Below are positions 1 to 8,343 of a stretch of DNA of 64,000 nucleotides, one piece after another. This stretch comes from Streptomyces sp. NK08204 (GTDB lineage: Bacteria; Actinomycetota; Actinomycetes; Streptomycetales; Streptomycetaceae), in NCBI RefSeq assembly GCF_020400585.1, contig NZ_JAINVF010000020.1:1-64000 (forward strand), in the 5' to 3' direction. Each line of letters begins with the position of its first letter. Positions within the stretch are counted from its first letter, which is position 1. Under the pieces are notes generated by a model. It saw only the letters and a list, made by a program, of their open reading frames with translations. It had not been told where the DNA came from and ran no database searches. Position numbers and translations under genes: made by a program.

Positions 1-641
1 GACAGCGGCTGTCCGCCGCTCGCCGTGACCTCGCGGACCCACGGCGTCTTCGCGTCCACCCGGCTGCTCCGCTGCACGTCCCACGAGCCGTAGCGCGGAT
101 TGAGGTCGATGTGGAGTTCCGCGGAGGCCTTGGACAGGGCCTTCCAGAAAGCGGGCTGGGTGGTGTCGGTGCCGAGCTTCGAGGCGAGCTTCTGCGCCTC
201 CAGCTGCAGGCGCAGGTTGTCGTCGAGACGCTCGGGCGCGATGCCGTACTTCTGCAGCCAGACCATCTGCAGCCCCTTGGCGCCGCCCGCCTGCTGCTCC
301 AGGCCGGCGCGCATCTGCTGCACCTCCCTGCGGGTGACGGTGACGTCCGCGTCCCGCGCGGCGCGGCGCAGCACCCGGTCCAGGACCATGTTGTGCAGGG
401 TGTCGCGGGTGAGGCTGCCGGTGGAGGCGAGGACCTGCTGGTACTGGGCCTCGTCCGGCACCGCGGCCCGCTGGGCCTTGCGGACCTCGTTGACCCGGTT
501 CTGCAGCTGGGCGACGGTGATCCGCTGTCCGCCGACAACGGCCGCCGCACCCGGGTGCGCATCGTTTCCGCAGGCGGTGAGGAGGGGGGCCGCGGCGGCG
601 ATCGCGGCGGTGAGGACGAGCGCGGTGCGACGGCGGTGCAA
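1..641 (-). CDS. SurA-like peptidyl-prolyl isomerase/chaperone lipoprotein (3' end beyond window)
   Basis: The reading frame runs off the left edge, so the C-terminus is missing. It starts at a TTG behind a GGGAGG ribosome binding site; no ATG fits. Residues 1-24 form a lipoprotein signal (Arg-rich start, Ala/Leu core, LTAC lipobox with Cys24). The following part (VVGGQRITVAQLQ, then Gln/Arg/Ala-rich helices) is typical of the SurA N-terminal domain of actinobacterial lipoproteins, which are thought to help fold secreted proteins at the outer membrane face. The family assignment rests on this N-terminal pattern only. The next gene on the same strand, the kinase, ends 143 bases upstream, leaving room for its own promoter. 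Confidence 0.85.
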   Translation of the reverse strand, partial: MHRRRTALVLTAAIAAAAPLLTACGNDAHPGAAAVVGGQRITVAQLQNRVNEVRKAQRAAVPDEAQYQQVLASTGSLTRDTLHNMVLDRVLRRAARDADVTVTRREVQQMRAGLEQQAGGAKGLQMVWLQKYGIAPERLDDNLRLQLEAQKLASKLGTDTTQPAFWKALSKASAELHIDLNPRYGSWDVQRSSRVDAKTPWVREVTASGGQPL

Positions 642-784
642 GGAAGCCTCCCGAGGAGATTGTGCGGCGGTGCACAAAGTCTTGCGGTGATCGATGGTAG
701 GCAGTGGGCAGGCCGCGGCCAACCCATTGGACCAACGATTCACGCGCGCTTCGGGCACCGTCGCGCCCGCCGGAACGGAAAGTG

Positions 785-2320
785 CTAGCCGCGCACCTGG
801 CCCAGCCACTGCAGTGTGCGGTGGACGTCCGCCGCGAGGGGATGGCCGGGGCCGTGCAGGCGCTCCACGTCCATCAGCAGCCGCGCGAGCGTGTCGTGCG
901 CGGCCGGGCGGTCGCCGAGGGCGAGCAGCAGGTGGCCGATGCGACGGCGCACGTCGTGGGCGAGCTGCGGGTCGCCGGAGACGTACTGGTTCTCGTAGTA
1001 CGGCAGCAGCGCACGGTACTCGGCGAGCGCCGCCGCCGGTTCGCCCAGTTGCTCCAGGCACTGGGCGGCCTCGTAGCGGTAGCGCAGGGACTGCGGGTCG
1101 GCCTGGCCGGCCTCGGCGGCTCGCTCGTCGGCGAGACGGCGCAGTTCGGGCAGTGCGCGCCGGTACTGGCCGTCGTCCAGGAGCGTGGCCGCGTACTGCT
1201 TGCGCAGGGTGCGGACGACCGGGGAGTGCTCGCCGTGCTGTTCGGCGGCAGCGGGCAGGATCGCGCCGAGGATGTCCACGGCCTGGGTGATGCGGCCCTC
1301 CCCCAGGAGGCGCTTGACATCGTCCACGGCGGCGGCGACATCGGGCTTCTCGGCCACCGGCGGCGCGGGCGCGACGGGGGCGGGCTGGGGCGCGGGTGTC
1401 CGCGCACGGTCCGGCCAGGGGGCGTGCGGGCGCAGGAAGGGGCGCGTCGGGTCCAGAGGCGCCCCCGTCGGCATTCCACGCGCGGGCAGCATCACGGCCA
1501 GGTGCTCGTACACCTCCTGCGCGGAGGCCGGACGGTGCTGCGGGTCCTTGGCGAGCAGCCTGAGAACGAGGGTTTCGAGCGCCTCGGGAACCTCGGGGCG
1601 GATCCGGCGCACGGGCAGCGGGGGCTCGTACAGGTGCCGGTGCAACACGCCGAGCGCGGTGGAACCGGCGAACGGCACCTCACCGCTGAGCAGTTCGTGC
1701 ATCAGCACACCCAGCGCGTACAGGTCGGTGTACGGACCGACCGCGCCGCCCATCGCCTGCTCGGGCGCCATGTAGGCGGGCGAGCCGATGGGTGAGCCGG
1801 TGTGGGTGAGGCGGGTGGTGTCGGTGTCCATGACCGACGCCACGCCGAGGTCGAGCACGGTGACCGTGCCGTCCTGCTTCACCATCACATTGCGCGGCTT
1901 GAGGTCACGATGGACGATCGGCACGGCGTGTACGGCGCTCAGCACGGCGCACAGTTGCGCGGCGACCGCGACCGCCCACTGCCACGGATACGGGTCGTGC
2001 TCGGCGAGGTGGTCGGAGAGGTCGGCGCCGTCGACGTACTGCATGACGAGGAACAGTTCCTCGCCCTCGCTGCCCGCGTCGTGCACGGTGACCAGCCCCG
2101 GGTGGTCGACCTGCGCGGTCACCCGGCACTCGCGCACGAACCGGCGGCGCAGCTCGTCCGCCTCCTGTCCGGCCACCTTGTCCGGGCGCAGCAGCTTCAC
2201 CGCCACGCGCCGGTCGAGCCGCTGGTCGTACGCCGTCCACACCTGGCCCATGCCGCCCTGCCCGATGAGCGTGGACAGTTCGTAACGGCCGGCGACGACA
2301 CGTCCCGTCGCCACGCTCAC
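785..2320 (-). CDS. Serine/threonine protein kinase with C-terminal TPR-like region
   Basis: Hanks-type kinase of about 511 residues. Visible motifs: glycine loop IGQGGMGQVW (about 19-28), VAVK with the ATP-anchoring Lys42, catalytic HRDLKPRN (137-144), DLG at 157-159 in place of the usual DFG, and the activation segment GSPAYMAPEQ. The second half is a Pro-rich linker followed by Ala/Leu/Arg helices resembling tetratricopeptide repeats. There is no transmembrane segment and no PASTA domain, so it is probably cytosolic. The chosen GTG overlaps the TGA of the upstream membrane-protein gene (GTGA); a second GTG two codons later has an equally good ribosome binding site. The overlap implies translational coupling, and the membrane protein is a plausible partner. 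Confidence 0.92.
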   Translation of the reverse strand: MSVATGRVVAGRYELSTLIGQGGMGQVWTAYDQRLDRRVAVKLLRPDKVAGQEADELRRRFVRECRVTAQVDHPGLVTVHDAGSEGEELFLVMQYVDGADLSDHLAEHDPYPWQWAVAVAAQLCAVLSAVHAVPIVHRDLKPRNVMVKQDGTVTVLDLGVASVMDTDTTRLTHTGSPIGSPAYMAPEQAMGGAVGPYTDLYALGVLMHELLSGEVPFAGSTALGVLHRHLYEPPLPVRRIRPEVPEALETLVLRLLAKDPQHRPASAQEVYEHLAVMLPARGMPTGAPLDPTRPFLRPHAPWPDRARTPAPQPAPVAPAPPVAEKPDVAAAVDDVKRLLGEGRITQAVDILGAILPAAAEQHGEHSPVVRTLRKQYAATLLDDGQYRRALPELRRLADERAAEAGQADPQSLRYRYEAAQCLEQLGEPAAALAEYRALLPYYENQYVSGDPQLAHDVRRRIGHLLLALGDRPAAHDTLARLLMDVERLHGPGHPLAADVHRTLQWLGQVRG

Positions 2321-2991
2321 CTTCCGCCTTCGTGGTTGCCGCCCTGTTGGCCGTCGTGCTTGCGCAGGTAGTCGCTCAGCTCGTCCAGTTCGGCGCGCAC
2401 CTGGTCGATCCGCGCGGGCGCCGGACGCTGGGGCGGCGGGGTGGCGAGCAGAGGCTGAGACGGGGTCAGCGGAGGCTGAGAACCGGTCAGCGGAGGCTGA
2501 GAACCGGTCGGCGGCCGGGAGGGGGTCGGCGGAGGCTGCGGCAGGGGCGGGGCCGGTGCCATCGGTACGGTCGTCGCGGTGAACGGGGGCGCGCCGGCGG
2601 CCGGGTAGCCGTACGCCGGGGCCGGGCGCCGCGCCTGCCAGGTCTGCTGCACCAGCATGAAGTGGCGTATCTCCGCGGAGAGGTAGTACGCCGTCGCGCA
2701 CACCAGTGTGAAGAGCAGCAGGAACAGGCCCAGCCAGCCGCGGGCGGTGTGGATCTCGTCGCCGGGCTCGGTCGCCAGGAACACCATGCTGACGGAGTCG
2801 GTCACCAGCGCCGTCGTGAACAGGCCCCAGTCCAGTGGCCGACGCGTGACAACGGCCAGCCGCAGCAGCATCACCCAGGCGAAGATTCCGAGGGTGAAGA
2901 TACCGACCGCCACGAACAGTACGCGCAGGAAGACCAGCCACCCGGTGTGCGGCGGCTGCTTCACCGGCTGTACGTAGCCGTGGCCTTGCAT
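2317..2991 (-). CDS. Membrane protein with Pro-rich C-terminal tail, coupled to the kinase
   Basis: A 224-residue protein starting at an ATG behind GGAGCAGCC. It has three hydrophobic segments in the N-terminal 130 residues (starting GWLVFLRVLFVAVG, then TTALVTDSVSMVFLA and WLGLFLLLFTLVCATAYYL), then a Pro/Ala/Gly-rich cytoplasmic tail carrying three near-identical short repeats of the type LTGSQPP, and a final amphipathic stretch with RAELDELSDYLRKHDG. No catalytic motif is visible. It overlaps the downstream kinase by four bases, so the two products are made together; it may be a membrane anchor or substrate for the kinase (inference). I do not recognise a named family. Confidence 0.8.
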   Translation of the reverse strand: MQGHGYVQPVKQPPHTGWLVFLRVLFVAVGIFTLGIFAWVMLLRLAVVTRRPLDWGLFTTALVTDSVSMVFLATEPGDEIHTARGWLGLFLLLFTLVCATAYYLSAEIRHFMLVQQTWQARRPAPAYGYPAAGAPPFTATTVPMAPAPPLPQPPPTPSRPPTGSQPPLTGSQPPLTPSQPLLATPPPQRPAPARIDQVRAELDELSDYLRKHDGQQGGNHEGGR

Positions 2992-3094
2992 GGCTGCTCC
3001 TGATGCCTGACTCCGATTATCGCATCGAGCATATGGCCAGGCACGGACAAGCGGTTCGCCTTGTACCGAACCGTTGTCTCGCCGATCACGTCGT

Positions 3095-5269
3095 TCATTC
3101 CGGCGCCACCGTCCCGTCCGTGAGCCCGTCGTACATCCCGCGCACGAGCTGCTCCCCGAGGCGGCTCGCGTGGCGCAGGGCCCGCTCGAACTCGTCCAGT
3201 GCGCGGAAGCGCGCGCCATAGCGCCGCTGTTCCTCCAGCGGGAGGCGGGGCAGCTGGAGGCGGCGCACGTCCAGACGGGTGGCGGTGGAGGCGTAACTGC
3301 TGGCCTGACGGTTGTTGGCGGTGCCGCGCAGGAAGCCGGCGAGGAACCAGGGGTCGAGCGCCGTGCGATCGGGGCGCAGGAGCACGAGGTTGCGCCCCAG
3401 GGCGGCGCCCCCTGTCACGTCGTCGATCACACGGGCGACCGAGCCGCCGCCGAGCACCGGCACGACGACGTCGCCGGGCTCGGTCAGCACCGCCTCCTCG
3501 TCGCTCTCGGGGAGGGTCCCGGAGGGTGCCGTGCCGGCCAGGACGTCGTGGTCGGTGAGCACGGGCACGCGCGCGTGGCCGCCGTTTCCGCCCGTGCGCA
3601 TCACCAGGGCGCCGCCGCGCGCGAGTTCGCCGACGGTGGTGAGCGGCCAGCGCGCGGCCGGGGCCGGGGTGGCGGGGGGCGGGGTGAGGTCGGCGGTCAG
3701 GCGCAGGGTCACGCCGAGGCGCTCGCGCACCGCGGTGAGCTGCTCGGCGCCGTCGGCCACGGCGGCGGGCGGCAGATGCCGGGCGGGAGCGAGGTCCACG
3801 TCGTCGTCGAGGAGTTCGATGACGGGCAGGGAACGGGCCAGTCCTGGCCGCTCCTCCAGCCGCCCGTCACGCTCGAAGACACGCCAGGCGTCCAGGACGG
3901 CGTCGCGCACCGCCGCCCAGTCGGGTCCGCCGCGCCCCTCGCCGGCGAACCGCCCGGTGTCCACGAGCAGCACCTCGGGCGCGGCCGGCGTCCGGTCGGG
4001 GCGGCGCAGCACCCACACGTGGAGCGGGATGTTGTACGGCGGCGCCGCACCGACCGGCAGCGCGACCACGGCCCGCAGCGCGCCCCGGCGCAGCAGGTCG
4101 GCCCGGATCCGGCGCCCGGAACGGCGGGAGGCGGCGGCCGGGGGCATGAGCAGGACGGCGCTGCCGCCGTCGGCGAGCCGGGCCAGCGCGTGCTGCACCC
4201 AGGCCAGCTCGGACTCGGTGCGCGCGGGGAAGCCGTACTCCCAGCGGGGGTCGTAGGCGAGTTCGTCGTGGCCCCAGTTGCGCTCGTTGAACGGCGGGTG
4301 GCACAGGACCGCGTCGGCACGCAGCTCCGGGTAGGCGTCGGCGCGCAGGGTGTCGCCGGCGGCGCCGCGCACGTCGGCGCGTGCGTGCAGCGCGAGCCGC
4401 AGCGCGGTGAGCGCGGCGAGGTCGTGGGCGCTGTCCTGGGCGTACAGCTCCTGGTCCGGCCGGGTGTCGACGGCGCGCAGCAGGGCGCCGGTGCCGCAGG
4501 CGGGGTCCAGGACGGTCCGGGCGGGGCCGGCCAGGTCGGCCATGAGGCCGGCGAGTTCGGCCGGGGTGAGCGTGTACTGGCGGGGGTTGGCGTCCAGGTG
4601 CCTGCCCAGCAGGAACTCGAAGGCCTGCCGCGCCCCGGCCTCCGCGGCCAGCTCGGCCGCGCCGCGCAGGAGCGGGACGGACGGGAGGAGTTCGGGACCG
4701 GTGGGGACGTGCAACGCGGGACCGCTGTTCACAGCGGACGGGGTGTTCACAGACATCACGGTCGGGGCGCTCGCTGCCGTGTGAGTCGGCATCCTGGTGT
4801 TCACAGGTGCCGTAGCGTTCACAGCCTCTGCGCTGCCCGATGCCCCCGTGCTGTGAACACGACGGCTGTGCGTGACGCCGAAACGCGGGGTCAGAACCTG
4901 CTCCAGGACGCCCGGCAGCATCGCGGCGAGGCGTTCGTCGGAGCCTGCGCTGACGTCGAGCCAGACGGTGGGGCGCTCGTGGATCAGCAGCAGCACGCTG
5001 CCCGCCTGCACCAGGGCGGTGACCGGGCCCTCCGGGTGGCCGGCGAGCTGCTGCCAGACGCGTTCACGCAGCGGGACCTCGGCGAGCTTGCCCTGCCTGC
5101 GCAACCAGCCCTCGACCTCGGCGAGAGCGAAGGACGGGCTGGTCTCGGTGCCGCCGACCGGCTTGGGGAAGTCGGCGTGGCGGCGGCGCCAGTTGCTGAC
5201 GGCGGCCCGGCCCACTCCGGCCAGCCGGGCGATACCGGCCGCGGTCACCTCTGTCGCGTTGTCCTGCAC
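3095..5269 (-). CDS. Solitary N-6 DNA methylase with N-terminal helix-turn-helix
   Basis: About 724 residues. The N-terminus (VTAAGIARLAGVGRAAVSNWRRRH) is a clear helix-turn-helix; it is followed by a variable Ala/Thr/Val-rich linker, then an HsdM-like Rossmann methyltransferase with the AdoMet-binding motif DPACGTGALLRAV and the catalytic tetrapeptide HPPF (usual family form NPPY/F) in CHPPFNERNWG. The C-terminal third resembles a target-recognition region of type I specificity subunits (LPRLPLEEQRRYG near the end). No restriction or separate specificity gene lies beside it, so it may be an orphan methylase, regulator or part of a defence system. The GTG at 5269 was chosen because the conserved domain starts immediately after it; ATG codons at 5320 and 5308 would add a poor N-terminus. 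The linker DNA holds repeats described separately. Confidence 0.85.
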   Translation of the reverse strand: MQDNATEVTAAGIARLAGVGRAAVSNWRRRHADFPKPVGGTETSPSFALAEVEGWLRRQGKLAEVPLRERVWQQLAGHPEGPVTALVQAGSVLLLIHERPTVWLDVSAGSDERLAAMLPGVLEQVLTPRFGVTHSRRVHSTGASGSAEAVNATAPVNTRMPTHTAASAPTVMSVNTPSAVNSGPALHVPTGPELLPSVPLLRGAAELAAEAGARQAFEFLLGRHLDANPRQYTLTPAELAGLMADLAGPARTVLDPACGTGALLRAVDTRPDQELYAQDSAHDLAALTALRLALHARADVRGAAGDTLRADAYPELRADAVLCHPPFNERNWGHDELAYDPRWEYGFPARTESELAWVQHALARLADGGSAVLLMPPAAASRRSGRRIRADLLRRGALRAVVALPVGAAPPYNIPLHVWVLRRPDRTPAAPEVLLVDTGRFAGEGRGGPDWAAVRDAVLDAWRVFERDGRLEERPGLARSLPVIELLDDDVDLAPARHLPPAAVADGAEQLTAVRERLGVTLRLTADLTPPPATPAPAARWPLTTVGELARGGALVMRTGGNGGHARVPVLTDHDVLAGTAPSGTLPESDEEAVLTEPGDVVVPVLGGGSVARVIDDVTGGAALGRNLVLLRPDRTALDPWFLAGFLRGTANNRQASSYASTATRLDVRRLQLPRLPLEEQRRYGARFRALDEFERALRHASRLGEQLVRGMYDGLTDGTVAPE
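4728..4857. repeat. Cluster of five TTCACAG/CTGTGAA heptamers inside the methylase gene
   Basis: TTCACAG occurs at 4728-4734, 4746-4752, 4800-4806 and 4818-4824, and its complement CTGTGAA at 4851-4857. The first four are spaced by 18, 54 and 18 bases, so they recur in one reading frame and encode Val-Asn pairs in the linker of the methylase. Two more copies form an inverted pair in the promoter region upstream (5358-5385). Seven exact heptamers in about 660 bases is far above chance in DNA this GC-rich. They could be protein-level repeats, or binding or methylation sites. Confidence 0.75.
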
Positions 5270-5357
5270 CGGCCCCGCTCCCCTCGTCCACGTGTGTGCA
5301 CTGAGCATAGCGGCGTACACAGGACCTGCGCATTCACGAGCGTGTACTCAACTTCCC

Positions 5358-5398
5358 CTGTGAATCATGTTGACTCGGTTCACAGGCTCTGCTCTTAT
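5358..5398 (+). promoter_or_regulatory. Promoter with TTCACAG inverted repeat around the -35 element
   Basis: CTGTGAA (5358-5364) and TTCACAG (5379-5385) form a perfect 7-bp inverted repeat with a 14-base spacer. The spacer holds TTGACT (5370-5375), a good -35; TCTTAT at 5393-5398 lies 17 bases further on and could be the -10. Transcription from it would run right, into the gene at 5459. The same heptamer repeats inside the divergent methylase gene. Operator function is inference from symmetry and position. Confidence 0.5.
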
Positions 5399-5458
5399 TG
5401 ACCCAGCGAACGAGCGGCCACCAGAGGGGGAGGCCGCCGCACAGGGGAGGGACCCGTC

Positions 5459-6151
5459 ATGGGGATGAAGGGCAAGGTCGCGCTGGGCGCCGTCGTGGGG
5501 GTCGTCGTCATCGGTGTCGTGTCGGCGAACGCCGGGGGCGGCGACAAGGACAGCGGTTCCGGCAGCAGCGACAAGGGCTCTTCGGCCTCCGCCGGCCACA
5601 AGCCCGGTGGCAAGAAGGACGGCGGCAGCGCGAAGGCGGCCGAGAAGAAGAAGGCCGCCTTCGACGGGGACGGCGAGTACCAGGTCGGCACCGACCTGAA
5701 GCCGGGCACCTACCGCACGACCGGCAACACCGACGACATGTGCTACTGGGAGCGGGCCAAGGACGCCTCGGGCGACACGGACTCGCTGCTGGCCAACGAC
5801 AACGTCACCGGCACGAGTTACGTCACCGTCAAGGCCACCGACAAGCTCTTCAAGTCCAGCGGCTGCAAGGACTGGGAGGCCGTCGACCCGAAGGCCAAGG
5901 GGACGCCCGCCACCTCCATGCGCGGCAGCGGGGGCATGTTCAAGGTCGGCACGGACATCGCGCCGGGCACCTACAAGTCGACCGGCAACGCCGACGACTC
6001 CTGCTACTGGGAGCGCACCAAGGACGCCGAGCACGGGCTGGACTCGATCATCGCCAACAACAACGTGACCGGCACGGCCGTCGTCACCATCCGCGCGACG
6101 GACGCCTACTTCAAGACGACCGGCTGCGGCGACTGGAAGAAGACGGCCTGA
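5459..6151 (+). CDS. Secreted or membrane-anchored protein with two tandem copies of a Cys-containing domain
   Basis: A 230-residue protein with a GGAGGG ribosome binding site 8 bases before the ATG. It starts with an uncleaved-looking signal/anchor (KVALGAVVGVVVIGVVSA), then a Ser/Gly/Lys-rich linker, then two homologous domains at about 75-140 and 160-228. Each runs VGTDL/IxPGTY..TGN.DD.CYWER..DA...DS..A..NVTGT..V...TD..FK..GC.DW, with two Cys per copy that could form a disulphide. The domain type is common in secreted actinobacterial proteins of unknown function. No catalytic motif is visible. The gene faces away from the methylase, and a strong hairpin follows its stop codon. Confidence 0.85.
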   Translation: MGMKGKVALGAVVGVVVIGVVSANAGGGDKDSGSGSSDKGSSASAGHKPGGKKDGGSAKAAEKKKAAFDGDGEYQVGTDLKPGTYRTTGNTDDMCYWERAKDASGDTDSLLANDNVTGTSYVTVKATDKLFKSSGCKDWEAVDPKAKGTPATSMRGSGGMFKVGTDIAPGTYKSTGNADDSCYWERTKDAEHGLDSIIANNNVTGTAVVTIRATDAYFKTTGCGDWKKTA

Positions 6152-6175
6152 CGCCTGCGGTCAGCACACCGGGAC

Positions 6176-6218
6176 GGCGTGCGCCCGGCCCGCACCGGCC
6201 CTGCGCCGGGCGCACGCC
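6176..6218 (+). terminator. Rho-independent-like hairpin after the tandem-domain secreted protein
   Basis: GGCGTGCGCCCGGC (6176-6189) pairs perfectly with GCCGGGCGCACGCC (6205-6218) around a 15-base loop, 24 bases after the stop codon. No T-run follows, which is usual for Streptomyces terminators. Confidence 0.75.
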
Positions 6219-6271
6219 CCGAACCCCCGGGCCGCACCACCAAGCCCCGCCAAGATCACCACACACTCCAT

Positions 6272-6322
6272 GCACCACCACGCACCTCGAAGCGCCACCC
6301 CGCACCACCACCACGCACCTCG
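6272..6322. repeat. Short direct repeat in the leader of the next lipoprotein
   Basis: CACCACCACGCACCTCG occurs twice, ending at 6289 and 6322, separated by about 16 bases. It sits just upstream of the lipoprotein start at 6344. It may only be local slippage; no function can be read from it. Confidence 0.45.
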
Positions 6323-6343
6323 CTTCTCGAACAAGGACCTGCC

Positions 6344-7096
6344 ATGCGCCGTACCGCACTTGCCGCTCTCTGTCTCGCCGCCGCGACTGCTGCGGGGCTC
6401 ACCGGGTGTCTGCCGGGGCAGGACAAGGCGGACAGCAAGCCGAAGGGGCCGTTCCCCGGGCTGAGCGGCGCAGAGATCGCCGACCGGGCCATGAAGGCCA
6501 CCACAGGAGCCTCGTCGCTGCGGATGAAGGGCGAGGTCGCCGACGACGAGAGCAAGGGCACCATCCGGCTCGACATGGCCCTGGACAAGAAGGGCGAGTG
6601 CGCCGGCACGATGGGCATGGGCGGCCAGGGCAAGGCCGACCTGATCAAGACCGGCAACACCGTCTACATGAAGTACGACGAGGCGTTCCTGCGCGCGCAG
6701 AGCGAGGGCGAGTCCAGGGCCGACACCGACGCAGCCGTGTCGTTGCTGGCCGGCAAGTGGGCGAAGATGGCCGTCAAGGGGCAGGACGCCAAGGACATCG
6801 CGGGCTTCTGCGACCTGGACTCGGTGCTGGGCGGCGCGGGCGACGCCGACTCGGACGCCACGCGCGGGAAGAACACCACCGTCGACGGCGTCCCGGCGAT
6901 CGTCCTGCACGAGAAGGAGGGCAAGGACCGCTACACGCTGTACGTGGCGACCGAGGGCAGGCCGTATCTGCTGAAGGTCGACAGCTCGGCCGGCGCCGAG
7001 GAGCCGGTGCACCTGTCCTTCAGCGACTTCGAGAAGCCGGTCCCGGCGCGCAAGCCCGCCGGGAAGATCGTCGACCTGGACGCGCTGGGCGGCTGA
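6344..7096 (+). CDS. Lipoprotein, LppX/LprAFG-like
   Basis: A 250-residue lipoprotein starting at ATG 6344 behind AAGGA. The signal peptide ends in a lipobox with Cys at residue 22 (LTGC). The mature part (…AMKATTGASSLRMKGEV…, KTGNTVYMKYDEAFLR, …YTLYVATEGRPYLLKVD…) has the alternating beta-strand pattern of the LppX/LprAFG lipid-carrier fold and its many uncharacterised Streptomyces relatives. The role is unknown; carriage of a hydrophobic ligand between membrane and surface is the family suggestion. It is separated from the preceding gene by a terminator, so it is probably expressed on its own. Confidence 0.85.
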   Translation: MRRTALAALCLAAATAAGLTGCLPGQDKADSKPKGPFPGLSGAEIADRAMKATTGASSLRMKGEVADDESKGTIRLDMALDKKGECAGTMGMGGQGKADLIKTGNTVYMKYDEAFLRAQSEGESRADTDAAVSLLAGKWAKMAVKGQDAKDIAGFCDLDSVLGGAGDADSDATRGKNTTVDGVPAIVLHEKEGKDRYTLYVATEGRPYLLKVDSSAGAEEPVHLSFSDFEKPVPARKPAGKIVDLDALGG

Positions 7097-7341
7097 GCCC
7101 GGCCGGCCGATGGTTCGAGCAGGTGGCCTGGGGCATCAGCCCCCCCGCCGTGTCCCCGGCCCACGTTCGGCCGACCTGGCCGCCACTGCCACCGCCATCG
7201 CCTGAACACCGGCAACCGGCGGCATGCCCTCATCCGCCGCACCGCTCCAGCGTCGACTCCTTGTCGGCAGGCGTGACCGGCAGTCCGTACATGAGCTCGC
7301 GCGCCTGAAGCAGTCCGAGCGGGAATGCCGCCGGGAGAGCT

Positions 7342-7419
7342 GACGGTGACGTACTCGTCGCCCCGGCGGGTGTGGCACCAGACGTGCTCGTCGACCCCGG
7401 TGACCTTCGTCGACGACAG
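7342..7419 (-). pseudogene. Remnant of an ISL3-family transposase
   Basis: A short frame between stops reads LSSTKVTGVDEHVWCHTRR, then GDEYVTV. This closely matches the conserved block around the first catalytic Asp of actinobacterial ISL3 transposases (GVDEHVWRHTRRGDKYVTV). Nothing else of the element is recognisable in 7097-7548, and no inverted repeats were seen. It is therefore a decayed fragment. The match is only about 26 residues long, but it covers the signature region. The rest of this 450-base interval holds no supported gene. Confidence 0.6.
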
Positions 7420-7548
7420 TCAGGTGCCGCCGCGAGGCGTAGGGCGAGGTCGTAGCCCCAAGCAGCAACCGACACGAGGATGTGGCGCGCAACGCCCGCC
7501 ACTCCGTTGCACCCTCAATCGCGAAGAGCCGTCGAACGCCTGGCACTG

Positions 7549-8343
7549 CTATCCGCCTTCGCACTGCTTCAACATCATCGCCTTGTCCGCCCGGGTCACC
7601 GCGAGGTCGTACTTGAGGGCAACCTGCGCGAACCGGACCACATAGGCACACCTGATCTGTTTGTTGGGCGGCAGCCAGGAGGCAGGTCCGGAATCCCCCT
7701 TGGCCGAGTTGGCTCGCCCCTCGACCGGAACCAGATTCAGCACGTCGTTGGCAAGCTGCTCGCGCTTGCTCTTCGGCCAGTGCGACGAACCCATCTGCCA
7801 GCTGTAGGACAACGGCACCACGTGGTCTATCTGCACTTCGGTCGCCTTCTGCTTGCGCCACTCGATGACCGTCGCGGTGTAGGGGTCGTACAGGGTCATG
7901 GCGATGACCACGCAGTCGGAGCCGGCCCGGAAACGAAGGTTGTGGCCATCACGACGAATGAGATCGTTTCGCGTGTCGCACCCGTTCCTCGCGAGTGGCA
8001 CCCCGTCGGCCGTGTCCATCCAGGCGTAGCCGAACTTGTCGCGGTCGTAGCCCGTCTTCGGCCCCCGCCCCTTCGTGGACAGGCCCTCGATGAGCTTGCG
8101 GGCCGCCGCCTTGTCCGCGTCCGCCGTCACGGGCGCGAGCCCTGGCTTCGTGCCGTCCGGGTTCTTGAGCGGATTGACCGCGCGTCCGTCCGACGCAGTC
8201 GGCCCGGAGCGCGTCGAGGAGTTGTCCTCGCCGTGAGCCTGGCATCCCGCGACGAGGAGCACGGCAGCCGCCAACACCGTCACTGCACGGAAGAAGCGCG
8301 CACCCTCAACAGCCCTGTGGTTCAGGTCCCTCTCAGTGAGCAC
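7549..8343 (-). CDS. Secreted HNH endonuclease lipoprotein (DUF1524/GmrSD-like)
   Basis: About 264 residues. The GTG at 8343 is preferred: it has GAGGAG upstream and gives a proper lipoprotein signal (FFRAVTVLAAAVLLVAGC). The mature protein has the block GYDRDKFGYAWMDTADGV..ARNGCDTRNDLIRRD, then the nuclease core VQIDHVVPLSYSW (catalytic His after Asp), ANDVLNLVPVEGRANSAKGD (the Asn and Lys of the HNH motif) and SWLPPN. Such proteins are common in Streptomyces and presumably cut nucleic acid at the cell surface, for nutrition or competition. A broken copy of its N-terminal block lies directly upstream and a transposase scrap directly downstream. Confidence 0.88.
   Translation of the reverse strand: MLTERDLNHRAVEGARFFRAVTVLAAAVLLVAGCQAHGEDNSSTRSGPTASDGRAVNPLKNPDGTKPGLAPVTADADKAAARKLIEGLSTKGRGPKTGYDRDKFGYAWMDTADGVPLARNGCDTRNDLIRRDGHNLRFRAGSDCVVIAMTLYDPYTATVIEWRKQKATEVQIDHVVPLSYSWQMGSSHWPKSKREQLANDVLNLVPVEGRANSAKGDSGPASWLPPNKQIRCAYVVRFAQVALKYDLAVTRADKAMMLKQCEGG

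Noticed and set aside
3074..5401. A 775-codon frame opposite the methylase
   Set aside because: Shadow frame rich in Gly/Arg/Val; the methylase frame carries unmistakable motifs.
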